64,000 nt of DNA from Bacillota bacterium (GTDB taxonomy: Bacteria; Bacillota_A; Clostridia; Lachnospirales; Lachnospiraceae): positions 186,001 through 250,000 of the forward strand of contig JAEYMU010000024.1 in the NCBI GenBank assembly GCA_023407175.1. The letters run 5' to 3'. Positions within the stretch are counted from its first letter, which is position 1. The number at the start of each line of letters is the position of its first letter. Shown here piece after piece: positions 34,012-42,676 of the stretch. The position numbers and the translations under genes were made by a program. A model generated the notes under the pieces. The model made no database searches, was not told where the DNA came from, and was given only the letters and a program-made list of their open reading frames with translations.

Positions 34012-36468
34012 ATGAGAAGAAAATGGCTATTCATAATGATACTGCTTGTCATTATACTTCCTTTTGTTGGGAAAGATCGTGTGATTAGTGCAAAAGCTGA
34101 AACAAAGAATGATTATGAATATGCGGTACAAAAAGATGGGACATACGCTATTACTAGATATTATGGAAGCGGAAAAAAAATAGAAATACCAAATAAAATT
34201 GATGGGAAAAGAGTAACCAGTATAGGTGATGGCGCATTTTCTTTTTGTGGCGATCTAACAAGCATAACAATACCAAGTAGTGTGACTAGTATAGGTAATA
34301 GTGCATTTTATGGATGTAGCAAGCTAACAAGTATCACGATACCAAATAGTGTGACCAGTATAGATGATTATGCATTTCATGAATGTAGCAAGCTAACAAG
34401 TATTACGATACCTGAGGCAGTGACCTACATAGGCGAATATACATTTTATAAGTGTAGCAAGCTAACAAGTATCACGATACCTAAGGCGGTGACCTACATA
34501 GGTGAATATGCATTTTCTGGGTGTAGCAAGCTAACAAGTATCACGATACCTAAGGCGGTGACCTACATAGGCGAATATGCATTTTCTGGGTGTAGCAAGA
34601 TAACGAATATTACAATACCACAAAGTGTGACAAGCATATGTGAGGGGGCATTTTATGGGTGTAGTGCTCTAATAAGTATTACTATACCAAATGGCATGGC
34701 TAGCATAGGCCGTAGTACATTTTCTGGGTGTAGCGTTCTAACGAGCGTTATAATACCAAATAGTGTGACCAGCATAGGTGATTATGCATTTAATGGATGC
34801 AGCACTCTAACGAGTATTACAATACCAAATAGTGTGACTAGTATAGGTGATTATGCATTTTCTGATTGTTACAATCTAATAAGTATTACGATACCGGATA
34901 GCGTTACCAGAATAGGCTATAGAGCATTTTATGGGTGTGGAGATCTAGAGAATATTACGATACCAAATAGTGTGACTAGTATAGGGGGTGAGGCATTTAA
35001 TGATACAGAATGGTTTAATTATAAACAATACGAAAATTTGTATATTATTGTAAATAATATAGTGATTTATGGGCGCAAGGATATAGAGAGTATAACGATA
35101 CCAGAAGGAGTGACCAGCATAGGCGAGTATGCATTTTCTGGATGTAGCAATCTAACCAATATCACAATACCGGATAGTGTGACCAGCATAGGCCTTTGTG
35201 CTTTTTATGAGTGTAGAAATCTAACAAGTATCACGATACCGGATAGCGTGACCAGCATAGGTCCTAATGCTTTTAGTGAATCAAAATGGCTTGATAATGA
35301 ACGAAAGAAGAATTCTTTAGTTATCGTAAATAATCTTTTGGTTGATGTAGATACCGTAAAAGGTAAGGTTACAATACCTGATGGAGTGACCATCATAGAT
35401 GACCGTGCATTTGATAATTGCGACGATCTAACAAGCATCACCATACCAGGTAGTGTGAAGAGTATAGGTGACTATGCATTTGATAGTTGTTCCAATCTAA
35501 CAAGTGTCACGATATCTAATGGAGCGACCAGCATAGGTGATTATGCATTTTCTGCGTGTGACAATCTAAAGAGTATCACAATACCTGGTAGTGTAAAGAG
35601 TGTGGGTGATAGTGCATTTTATAGTTGTTCCAATTTAACAAGTGTCACAATACATAAGGGAGTAACTAGTATAGGTGAGAATGTATTTTATCATTGTTAC
35701 AATCTAACAAGCATCACGATACCAAATAGTGTGACCAGCATAGGTGAGTCTGCATTTTCTAGTTGCAATCTAAAAAGTATCATGATACCAAATAGTGTGA
35801 CAAATATAGGTGAGTCTGCATTTGCTAGGTGTAGTAATCTAACTAGTATCACGATACCAGGTAGTGTAAAGAGTATAGGCAATAGAGCATTTTCTGAATG
35901 TGGCAATTTAAAGCGCATCACGATAGAAAAAGGAGTGACCAGTATAGGTGATTATGCATTTGAATTTTGTTATAATCTGACCAGTATCAAGATACCAAGT
36001 AGTGTGAAGAGAATAGGTGAATTTGCTTTTTATAATACAAAATGGCTTGATAATGAACGAAAGAAAAATTCATTGGTTATTGTAAATAATATATTGATTG
36101 ATGGAAGCGCCTCAAAAGGTAAGGTTACAATACCTAAAGGAATAACCAGTATAGGCGATGCTGCATTTTGGAAGTGTGAAAATCTAACAAGTATTACTAT
36201 ACCAGCTAGTGTGAAGAGTATAGGGAAGCGTGCATTTGAGAAATGCTACGGTTTAAAGAGTATCACGATACCTAATGGAGTGAACAGCATAGCTGATCGT
36301 GCATTTTATGAGTGTAGCAATCTGAAAAGCATCACGATACCTAATAATGTGAAGAGCATAGGTGATAGTGCATTTGACTGGTGCATGGAACTAACCATAT
36401 ATGGGAAAAAGGCATCTAAAGCTGAAAGTTATGCCAAAGAAAATAAAATCAAATTTGTTATTAAATAA
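34012..36468 (+). CDS. Secreted BspA-like leucine-rich-repeat protein
   Basis: The 818-residue protein starts with a signal-like segment (WLFIMILLVIILPFVG). It is then built of more than 25 tandem LRR_5 (BspA-type) repeats of about 23 residues, consensus TSITIPNSVTSIGDYAF. Three units are interrupted by longer islands (for example SKWLDNERKKNSLVIVNN), two of which are nearly identical. No LPxTG or cell-wall anchor is visible at the C-terminus. BspA-type proteins are surface adhesins in gut bacteria and protists. The gene lies in the tsf-pyrH insertion; near-identical DNA repeats allow expansion by recombination. Confidence 0.9.
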   Translation: MRRKWLFIMILLVIILPFVGKDRVISAKAETKNDYEYAVQKDGTYAITRYYGSGKKIEIPNKIDGKRVTSIGDGAFSFCGDLTSITIPSSVTSIGNSAFYGCSKLTSITIPNSVTSIDDYAFHECSKLTSITIPEAVTYIGEYTFYKCSKLTSITIPKAVTYIGEYAFSGCSKLTSITIPKAVTYIGEYAFSGCSKITNITIPQSVTSICEGAFYGCSALISITIPNGMASIGRSTFSGCSVLTSVIIPNSVTSIGDYAFNGCSTLTSITIPNSVTSIGDYAFSDCYNLISITIPDSVTRIGYRAFYGCGDLENITIPNSVTSIGGEAFNDTEWFNYKQYENLYIIVNNIVIYGRKDIESITIPEGVTSIGEYAFSGCSNLTNITIPDSVTSIGLCAFYECRNLTSITIPDSVTSIGPNAFSESKWLDNERKKNSLVIVNNLLVDVDTVKGKVTIPDGVTIIDDRAFDNCDDLTSITIPGSVKSIGDYAFDSCSNLTSVTISNGATSIGDYAFSACDNLKSITIPGSVKSVGDSAFYSCSNLTSVTIHKGVTSIGENVFYHCYNLTSITIPNSVTSIGESAFSSCNLKSIMIPNSVTNIGESAFARCSNLTSITIPGSVKSIGNRAFSECGNLKRITIEKGVTSIGDYAFEFCYNLTSIKIPSSVKRIGEFAFYNTKWLDNERKKNSLVIVNNILIDGSASKGKVTIPKGITSIGDAAFWKCENLTSITIPASVKSIGKRAFEKCYGLKSITIPNGVNSIADRAFYECSNLKSITIPNNVKSIGDSAFDWCMELTIYGKKASKAESYAKENKIKFVIK

Positions 36469-36497
36469 GTGATGGGAGCAAAAAAGTTATCGCTCGG

Positions 36498-36862
36498 ATG
36501 TTAATGATTTTTCAAACTGCAATACTACTGATTGCATATGTTCAAAATCAAAGAGCATATATAATGACCTATTTAGAGGATGGTCATTGCAGTCTCTCTA
36601 ACCAGATGAGCGAAAATTCAATCCGCCCTGTAACCGTAGGCCGCCGAAACTGGTTGTTCTGTGATTCTACTGACGGGGCCGATGCGAGTATGGCAATTTT
36701 TTCACTGTTAGAAACCGCCCGGGCTAATGGGCTAAACCCGCAGAAATACTTAGAGTATCTTCTGGAGCCAGACCTAACGAACAGATGTCTGACGAGGAAC
36801 TTGAGATGCTTGCACCCTGGTCGGCATCAGTTCAAGCCAGTTGCATAAATAAGGCAGAATAA
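36498..36862 (+). pseudogene. Degraded IS66-family transposase, C-terminal fragment
   Basis: The fragment encodes YLEDGHCSLSNQMSENSIRP, VTVGRRNWLFCDSTDGADAS and ARANGLNPQKYLEYLLEP, the conserved C-terminal part of IS66 TnpC-type transposases. The N-terminal two thirds are missing. Near 36775 the frame shifts. The normal end MSDEELEMLAPWS continues in another frame to a stop at 36862. No intact terminal repeats were identified. It marks past mobile-element activity within the tsf-pyrH insertion. Confidence 0.85.
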
Positions 36863-36945
36863 ACGATTGAATTCACAGGCGATATTAATTGTTGTTTACG
36901 TTGGACGCTCTATTGCACACATACTCACTGAAAATGCTCGAGATA

Positions 36946-36993
36946 TAAAAAATCCTCCTTAAGTATATTTTGGCTATTTACCTTAAGGAGGAT
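36946..36993 (-). terminator. Terminator of the minus-strand Ig-like gene
   Basis: The arms at 36952-36963 and 36982-36993 (ATCCTCCTTAAG and complement) form a perfect 12-bp stem. Read on the minus strand, the stem is followed by TTTTTTATA. It stands about 155 bases behind the stop of the minus-strand gene. Confidence 0.75.
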
Positions 36994-37147
36994 CCTATCA
37001 TGACGTAGAACCCTCAAAGGGGTCAGTCATTCTTTTCCGTTTCTCTTATATGTACCACCCGCAACATTGGCTGATGGGAGCTCTTCTTTGAAATTGTAAT
37101 ATTATTTCGTTTATAGTTGTCAAATATCAAATGTTCTCTGTAACTTT

Positions 37148-38062
37148 TTATCTACACCATATAATTAAAACCAAACTATTATTTTTGTCGAAATAAAATC
37201 TTTTATGGTATGATTTCCCTGTTATTTGATCTGTATAGCTATACTCTATGTAGTAATTAGGATAAGCTGAATTAATAAAGTAAGAACGGTAAGCATCATT
37301 TGTATATATTTGTGATACTTCATATTCCTGACATCCAAAGGCTTCAATTACATCATCGAATGTATCCCCGACATTAACATTTCTGTTCGATATATAAGTC
37401 TCAGTTGCATTATCGAAATAGGCATGCGAATAAGATCCCTTTGCATTTTGATAATCAATAAAATTTACATAGCCATCTTTATCTTCCCAATCAAAATTAA
37501 AATCGGTAACGTTTAAGGGGGAGACTATCTTCAATTTGCAAGTATAAGTTTCAGAACCGACTTTTGCTGAAACAGTTACATTTCCTTCTTTTAGCGGACT
37601 AATAAAACCGTTTTCATTTACTTTAGCTATTTTGGTATCACTTGATTTCCAGGTTACCTTGCCCTCTGTATTATTTACATCAAGCGTATATCCGCGTCCG
37701 ACTTGTATTGTTAAAGATTTTTCCGAGATAGAAGCACTTTTAATTTTAACTGTACAATTATATGCTTTTTCTTTATAGGTAGCAGTAATTGTGACGGTTC
37801 CTTTTTTCTTAGCGGTAACTAATCCTTTGGAACTTACAGTAGCTATTTTGGTATCACTTGATGCCCATGTTACTTTTCCTGAAGAAACACCATTTAACTT
37901 TAATTCAACGGTATTTCCTACATATACAGTAGCCTTTGTTTTGTTTAGTTTTACTGTTGTGGCTGCTTGTACTGGTGTTGTCATCGCTGTGGTTGATACA
38001 ACCATTCCGCATAATAATACGAAAGAAAGAAGCAGTGTGACAATTTTTTTGATTGATTTCAT
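37148..38062 (-). CDS. Secreted protein with two bacterial Ig-like (Big_2) domains
   Basis: The 304-residue protein has a clear signal peptide (IVTLLLSFVLLCGMVV...VQAA). Two Big_2-type domains follow with paired motifs VTWASSDTKIATVSSKGLV and VTWKSSDTKIAKVNENGF, at about residues 35-105 and 108-180. A C-terminal beta-rich domain of unknown family ends with KNNSLVLIIWCR. It is the only minus-strand gene in the central region. GGGAGG precedes the ATG, and an extended -10 promoter lies upstream. Probably a surface or secreted protein of the inserted segment. Confidence 0.85.
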   Translation of the reverse strand: MKSIKKIVTLLLSFVLLCGMVVSTTAMTTPVQAATTVKLNKTKATVYVGNTVELKLNGVSSGKVTWASSDTKIATVSSKGLVTAKKKGTVTITATYKEKAYNCTVKIKSASISEKSLTIQVGRGYTLDVNNTEGKVTWKSSDTKIAKVNENGFISPLKEGNVTVSAKVGSETYTCKLKIVSPLNVTDFNFDWEDKDGYVNFIDYQNAKGSYSHAYFDNATETYISNRNVNVGDTFDDVIEAFGCQEYEVSQIYTNDAYRSYFINSAYPNYYIEYSYTDQITGKSYHKRFYFDKNNSLVLIIWCR

Positions 38063-38104
38063 AAAAGACCTCCCACTTTATTAAAATAATAATTAATAGT
38101 ATAT

Positions 38105-38133
38105 ATTATAACAGAATTATGGTAAAAAATGAA
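38105..38133 (-). promoter_or_regulatory. Promoter of the minus-strand Ig-like gene
   Basis: On the minus strand, TTCATT and TATAAT are 17 bases apart, with a TGT extension before the -10. The start codon of the Ig-like gene follows about 43 bases downstream of the -10 element. Confidence 0.6.
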
Positions 38134-38172
38134 CAATATTATCAAAAAATATCGAAGCATCAACGCAATCAT

Positions 38173-38187
38173 CAGATGGGTAACTAA
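38173..38187 (+). repeat. 15-bp copy of the tsf end, possible insertion boundary
   Basis: CAGATGGGTAACTAA is identical to the last 15 bases of tsf (33386-33400), including the stop codon. It could be the far flank of a segment inserted at the tsf end, although no integrase is present between the copies. Confidence 0.5.
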
Positions 38188-38427
38188 TTATATAATTTAA
38201 TAAAGTATTTAACCGCTGGAAATGTAGTGCTTTCCGGCGGTTAAGGTAGGTAGATATGATGAACTATAAACCGTAACCTTCTTATAAATATTAATGGAAA
38301 TATTTTGATGAAACATGTATAATAAAAGAAAATGAGTACGAGGCATGGTATGAATTCTGAAATGGTAATGCATTAGAAGTAGATAGATGTTTTCTGAAAT
38401 TGTACTTGTCGAGTGAGGGGAATGATT

Positions 38428-39213
38428 ATGATACTTGAAATTTCGAATAAAGGTGTAACGAAACTACAAAATGGAATACATCATTTTGTGTTGTCAGATT
38501 ACCCCAATATTCAAGAATGGGAATGGAATAATATATTAGCATTCATTAGTTATGAAAAAGCTCTCGGACAGAAACCCGAAGTTATTTGCGGGGATAATGA
38601 TATTTTATCCTTAGTTAACAACGCAGCCAATAAACTTGATGGTACAGAATATATTCCTCCAATTACAGAGGCGATAGAAGAGCTTGTTTACCATGCAACA
38701 AATGCTATAGCTGCACAGAAAATACTATCAAGTAATAGACTACTCTCTGCAACAAAAGTCTATGGGAAAACAGGGGAAGAACTTGCTCTCGAAAGACGAG
38801 AAATTGGCTGGGAGGACCCGGCGGATTTTTATGAATATGTTATGTTTGGTTGGGGTACTCATTTAGTGGGTGACTACGTCGTTCTTTCAGAAAACTTTCC
38901 TAACGAAGAAGATTTTTTAAAGGGGAATTTTGATGCAGGAGTTCGTTTCTATATTAGATACGAAGATATTATTAAACATGAGGGGCATACTTTTGATGGA
39001 TATCATCCGCTTAAAGTGAAAGATGAAGTTATACTGTCGGATTATCTCTTTGCTTGCATCGTGCCAGAACAATATAAGAAACAAATAGAAAGCTGTATTC
39101 CGCAGGAGTTAGCCAAGAGAGTATATTATTTGCCTCAAAGAGGGCTAACACTAAAGGAGTGGAATGACAAGGTTGTCAACTTTATCAGAATAATACAAGG
39201 CAACGAAAAATAA
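38428..39213 (+). CDS. Uncharacterised protein, possibly ADP-ribosyltransferase-like
   Basis: The protein of about 261 residues starts MILEISNKGVTKLQNG; GAGGGG lies 7 bases before the chosen ATG, and GTG 38413 or ATG 38422 are alternatives. The middle reads EELVYHATNAIAAQKILSSN then RLLSATKVYGKTGEELA and GDYVVLSENF. The H-T pair followed by an I-L-x-x-x-x-L-L segment recalls the N-terminal motif of DarT-type and other ART folds, but this is only a resemblance. Related proteins occur in gut Firmicutes without known function. It is an isolated gene with no obvious antitoxin beside it. Confidence 0.6.
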   Translation: MILEISNKGVTKLQNGIHHFVLSDYPNIQEWEWNNILAFISYEKALGQKPEVICGDNDILSLVNNAANKLDGTEYIPPITEAIEELVYHATNAIAAQKILSSNRLLSATKVYGKTGEELALERREIGWEDPADFYEYVMFGWGTHLVGDYVVLSENFPNEEDFLKGNFDAGVRFYIRYEDIIKHEGHTFDGYHPLKVKDEVILSDYLFACIVPEQYKKQIESCIPQELAKRVYYLPQRGLTLKEWNDKVVNFIRIIQGNEK

Positions 39214-39362
39214 TTAGGTTTACTTAGAGATAAATTCCGATTTTTGGTAGAATTCCGGGCCTCCCATTATACTTATTAAGTCAAGCTTAGCACATAGGAA
39301 AATTTGAATTTATCGAGTTGATCGAGCTTCTGGTTATTTATATAAACGAAGGAGGTATTGTT

Positions 39363-40142
39363 CTGAAATACTATATTGTAGATGCTTTTACCAATGAACT
39401 TTTTAAAGGGAACCAAGCAGGTGTTTGTTTGCTTGATGAGTGGCTTGATGATGAAATCATGCAGAACATAGCTGCAGAAAATAATCTTGCAGAAACTGCT
39501 TTTGTTGTTAAGCGTAATGATTATTATGATTTGCGATGGTTCTCACCGGAAACAGAAATTGATTTATGCGGTCATGCTACGCTTGCAAGTGCTTTTGTTA
39601 TTTCCAACTTCGTTGATAACTCTAGAGAAAAAATAGATTTTCATACTATGAGCGGCAAACTGTCGGTAGAGAAAAAAGCCGACTTGTTTGAAATGGATTT
39701 TCCGGCGAGGATGCCAACACCTATTCCAATAACACAACTGATGGAAGAAGCAATTGGCGTATCAATACAAGAGGCGCACTTATCCCGTGATATGCTTTTA
39801 TTAGTTGATTCTGAACAGCAAGTAAAAAATTTGCGACCTGATCTAAGTTTAATTTCAAAGCTATCGGATTGTTTTGCACTTATAGTGACGGCAAAAGGCG
39901 AACAAGTAGATTTCGTTTCAAGATTTTTTGCCCCGAATGCTGGCATTCCTGAAGACCCTGTTACAGGCTCATCTCACTGCACACTAATTCCTTTTTGGGC
40001 TCAAAGACTAAAAAAAGAAGAAATGGTTGCAAAGCAGCTCTCAAAAAGAGGAGGAACGCTCTATTGCGGATATCGAAACGATAGGGTAATCATTGCAGGT
40101 AAAGCTACCTTGTATTTGCGGGGTGACATTAGAACGCAATAA
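39363..40142 (+). CDS. PhzF-family isomerase-like protein
   Basis: PhzF-fold enzymes catalyse isomerisations such as that in phenazine synthesis, but most homologues have unknown substrates. The protein of about 259 residues starts KYYIVDAFTNELFKGNQAGV, with the conserved NNLAETAFV (catalytic Glu), DLCGHATLASA and GIPEDPVTGSSHC motifs. No ATG, GTG or TTG stands at the family start. GGAGG at 39351-39355 points to CTG 39363, 7 bases downstream. An upstream in-frame TTG (39318) lacks a ribosome-binding site. Confidence 0.88.
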   Translation: MKYYIVDAFTNELFKGNQAGVCLLDEWLDDEIMQNIAAENNLAETAFVVKRNDYYDLRWFSPETEIDLCGHATLASAFVISNFVDNSREKIDFHTMSGKLSVEKKADLFEMDFPARMPTPIPITQLMEEAIGVSIQEAHLSRDMLLLVDSEQQVKNLRPDLSLISKLSDCFALIVTAKGEQVDFVSRFFAPNAGIPEDPVTGSSHCTLIPFWAQRLKKEEMVAKQLSKRGGTLYCGYRNDRVIIAGKATLYLRGDIRTQ

Positions 40143-40243
40143 GCGCATTATGGGCAAACGGTGAAGTTAATGCAACTTCCCATTGTGTTTATTTGAATTA
40201 TTGTCTATGGGACTCGATATAATAAGGAAAAGGAATTGAGATT

Positions 40244-41443
40244 ATGGAAACAATACAACAGATCATTAAAAAGTTTGAATCAACTAAGGATAAACAGGTA
40301 TATAGTGAAATAATTGAACGTATTAAAACGGAAGAATTATTGTGGGCTTCATATATGCCGTTCACTAATAATTACTATCTTGACTTTGAAAATGGTAAGC
40401 CAGCATGCTACATATTCACTGAAAAAAAATACTACGATGAATATCAGGATTATATGATGCAGCAACAGATATTTGTTAAGCCTGTCGAAAACAGTGAAGA
40501 ACAAAGAATGTTAATGTTTGGTGATTTGTATCGAAGCGGTTTTGAAATGATTGTGATTGACAACGGTCAGACTCATTTGGTTATAAGCATGTTTGATATT
40601 GTCGATAAACCTGATTATTCAGATGTTCCTGAAATAAACAGGCCCATATTGAATCCAACATTAGTTTGCGCCGCCAATCATTTCTTTCAGGGGCTGAGTA
40701 CAAAAAGAGGTACACGTGATATGGAAGCATATATGTTTAAGGAAATATATAATGCGAAATATCTTATGCCTTTTGATGCAAGTAAAATGAATATGGAAAA
40801 AACAAATGCAGATAACGGAGAATGTGTTGTAAAGGAAAAGAGCACTATGCAATTCCCATTAATAACGAATTCAGAAAATAAAAGCTTCTATCCGTTTTTT
40901 ACTGACTGGAATGAATTCAAAAGATTTGATAAAGAGCAAAAGTTTAGTGGCAATATTGTGACCTTTGAAGATATCAAATATTTTATTGATAAGGCTGATG
41001 GCATATCTATTAATCCCTATGGAGTAAATATTACTTTGACGAAAGATATGTATAATGTTATTGAGAGTGTAGCAAAGGGCTCATCTCAAAGTACGGTGAT
41101 ACAAGAACAGGTTGCAGAGAAGGATACAAAGGTTATGCTTGGAGAGCCGGCAGAGTATCCTCAAAAGATGATTGATGAGATCTGTAAATATCTTAAAACC
41201 AACAAGAATGTTAATGCCGCATACCTGAGATTAATGGTTAAAGATAATGAGCAAAGTTATCTTATTGTTGTTGATTTCTCTGGTGATAAAAATGAAGTTT
41301 TTAGTGGCGTAGCTAATGCCGGAGTTCCTTTCTCGAATGGCAAATATCTTGATTTTGTTCCCTTATCAAGCAGTTTTGGAAAAGGAGCTGTTGAGAATGT
41401 AGAACCATTTTATAAGAAAAAGAAGTTTGGGATTTTTGGATAA
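40244..41443 (+). CDS. SseB-family protein
   Basis: The 399-residue protein has an SseB N-terminal-like region with LLWASYMPFTNNYYLDFEN and a second copy-like part (KYLMPFDASKM...FPLITNSENKSFYPFFTDW). The C-terminal domain reads YPQKMIDEICKYLKTNKNVN then AAYLRLMV and YLIVVDFSGDKNEVFSGVA, the SseB C-terminal pattern. SseB proteins were named from altered serine sensitivity; in Firmicutes the role is unknown. AAAAGGAATTG precedes the ATG. It stands alone with a 101-bp gap upstream. Confidence 0.85.
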   Translation: METIQQIIKKFESTKDKQVYSEIIERIKTEELLWASYMPFTNNYYLDFENGKPACYIFTEKKYYDEYQDYMMQQQIFVKPVENSEEQRMLMFGDLYRSGFEMIVIDNGQTHLVISMFDIVDKPDYSDVPEINRPILNPTLVCAANHFFQGLSTKRGTRDMEAYMFKEIYNAKYLMPFDASKMNMEKTNADNGECVVKEKSTMQFPLITNSENKSFYPFFTDWNEFKRFDKEQKFSGNIVTFEDIKYFIDKADGISINPYGVNITLTKDMYNVIESVAKGSSQSTVIQEQVAEKDTKVMLGEPAEYPQKMIDEICKYLKTNKNVNAAYLRLMVKDNEQSYLIVVDFSGDKNEVFSGVANAGVPFSNGKYLDFVPLSSSFGKGAVENVEPFYKKKKFGIFG

Positions 41444-41450
41444 GGATTTA

Positions 41451-41570
41451 ATGGGTAGGAGTGACCGACGTGAGGCTTTAAAAAAGAAAGAACATAATAA
41501 AGATAATCCTTATTTTGGATTTAGAGCCAAAAGGTTGAGTACACAACTTGGTAATCTAAAAAGGAAGTGA
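41451..41570 (+). CDS. Possible small basic protein, 39 residues
   Basis: An open frame from ATG 41451 to TGA 41570 encodes a Lys/Arg-rich peptide starting MGRSDRREALKKKEHNKDNP and ending LSTQLGNLKRK. AAGGAT lies just upstream, with close spacing, 8 bases behind the sseB-like stop. Composition resembles small ribosome- or nucleic-acid-binding proteins, but chance cannot be excluded. Confidence 0.35.
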   Translation: MGRSDRREALKKKEHNKDNPYFGFRAKRLSTQLGNLKRK

Positions 41571-41658
41571 ATGAACTTCTCATTATATTTATGAAGTAAA
41601 GCCTAGCATGAGTCTGCAGCAAACAAAAAAACAGCAATTTGACGGACGGAGGTTATAG

Positions 41659-42042
41659 ATGCGAAAAGTTTATCTGGATAAAACAGAAATAAATAATTAC
41701 ATAGGTGTGTTCGTTAAAGATGCTGAAGTTATCCCAACTGGTACTACAATTTACTATATGAGCACAAAATATAAAAACGAAGAATATCAAAAATATGCTG
41801 ATAATTATGATATTCATTTTATTTTTGATGATGATATTCCTACTTTATCGTTTTACACCGTTCCTCAAGTGGATATTCTGGCAAGGGATAGCGAAGGAGG
41901 GTTTATTGGAACAGTTGGCCAGCAATCTGATTTGGAAAGTGATGCACCTATATGTTATATCAATAATCATCAGGAATGCTTTCTGATTGCCAAAACGGGA
42001 AAAGAATTTTTAAATATAAAGAATTCATGGAAGCATCTATGA
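41659..42042 (+). CDS. Hypothetical protein, coupled to HAD hydrolase gene
   Basis: The 127-residue protein shows alternating beta/acidic segments, with YDIHFIFDDDIPTLSFYTVP and DILARDSEGGFIGTVGQQSD. No family was recognised; composition suggests a small alpha/beta cytosolic domain. GGAGG precedes the ATG. The stop codon overlaps the start of the HAD gene (ATGA), so the two are translationally coupled. Confidence 0.7.
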   Translation: MRKVYLDKTEINNYIGVFVKDAEVIPTGTTIYYMSTKYKNEEYQKYADNYDIHFIFDDDIPTLSFYTVPQVDILARDSEGGFIGTVGQQSDLESDAPICYINNHQECFLIAKTGKEFLNIKNSWKHL

Positions 42043-42629
42043 AAGCAATTGTATTGGACATGTATGGAGTAATATTAAAACAGACAGGAGATGATTTTGT
42101 TCCATATGTTCAACGAACTTTTCCTGATTTAAAGCCACAAGAAATATATACACCATGGTTTAAAGCTGATGTAGGTGAATTAACATCATTAGAGGTATGG
42201 GAGGCCATTGGATTTCAAGGTGATCTGGAGAAAATCGAAAAGGAATATTTAGATACCATAGAACTAAACGATGGTTTTCAGGATTTTATTGCTGCCATAA
42301 GAAAGCAATATAAGTTAGCTATTATATCGAATGATTCGAGTAGATGGAGTAAATATCTTCGTGAAAAATTTGATATCAATAAACTTTTTGATGTGATTAG
42401 TATCAGCGGTGATTTGAAAATTCAAAAACCAGATGAACGTATTTTTCGGCTTACAATTGAGCAATTAGGTTGTAATGCAGAAGATTGTTTTTATGTAGAT
42501 GATAGAGAAGGAAATTTAGAAGCTGCCAGCAAGGTGGGAATGAATACGGTTTTATTTAATAGCAGAAATGTTCAATATACCGGTAATGTGGTTAATGATT
42601 TTGTTGAGCTTAAGAATATGATGTTGTGA
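42039..42629 (+). CDS. HAD-superfamily hydrolase
   Basis: HAD hydrolases are mostly small-molecule phosphatases. The 196-residue product starts MKAIVLDMYGVILKQ, with the nucleophile D7. Motif II is LAIISNDSSRW, motif III IQKPDERIF (Lys) and motif IV CFYVDDREGNLEAA. The second Asp of the usual DxD is replaced by Tyr, as in the DxGxV-type HAD proteins, so activity may differ. The start overlaps the previous stop by 4 bases. Substrate unknown. Confidence 0.9.
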   Translation: MKAIVLDMYGVILKQTGDDFVPYVQRTFPDLKPQEIYTPWFKADVGELTSLEVWEAIGFQGDLEKIEKEYLDTIELNDGFQDFIAAIRKQYKLAIISNDSSRWSKYLREKFDINKLFDVISISGDLKIQKPDERIFRLTIEQLGCNAEDCFYVDDREGNLEAASKVGMNTVLFNSRNVQYTGNVVNDFVELKNMML

Positions 42630-42676
42630 TATCTACAGAAGCAAATACCTGGAACGGTCGAGGGAGAGAGTAATCA

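Larger units (their letters stand above)
36469..37147. other. Gene-poor interval with IS66 remnant
   Basis: This 679-bp stretch between the LRR gene and the minus-strand Ig-like gene contains a degraded IS66 transposase end and a minus-strand terminator. The remaining DNA shows no convincing gene. Confidence 0.7.
38063..38427. other. Divergent intergenic region with tsf-end identity
   Basis: The 365-bp interval between divergent genes holds the minus-strand promoter, the 15-base tsf-end copy, and a 12-bp hairpin (38211-38222 with 38231-38242) without U-run. A TATAAT at 38318-38323 could belong to the next plus-strand gene, but no matching -35 was found. Confidence 0.6.

Noticed and set aside
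34200..36400. Regular repeats as CRISPR or non-coding tandem DNA
   Set aside because: They keep one open frame and translate to LRR_5 units throughout.
38211..38242. Hairpin AACCGC...GCGGTT as a terminator
   Set aside because: Perfect stem but no U-run on either strand and no gene ends nearby on the plus strand.
33600..38400. c-di-GMP or other known riboswitch in the gene-poor interval
   Set aside because: No GEMM-type or other riboswitch core could be recognised by eye.
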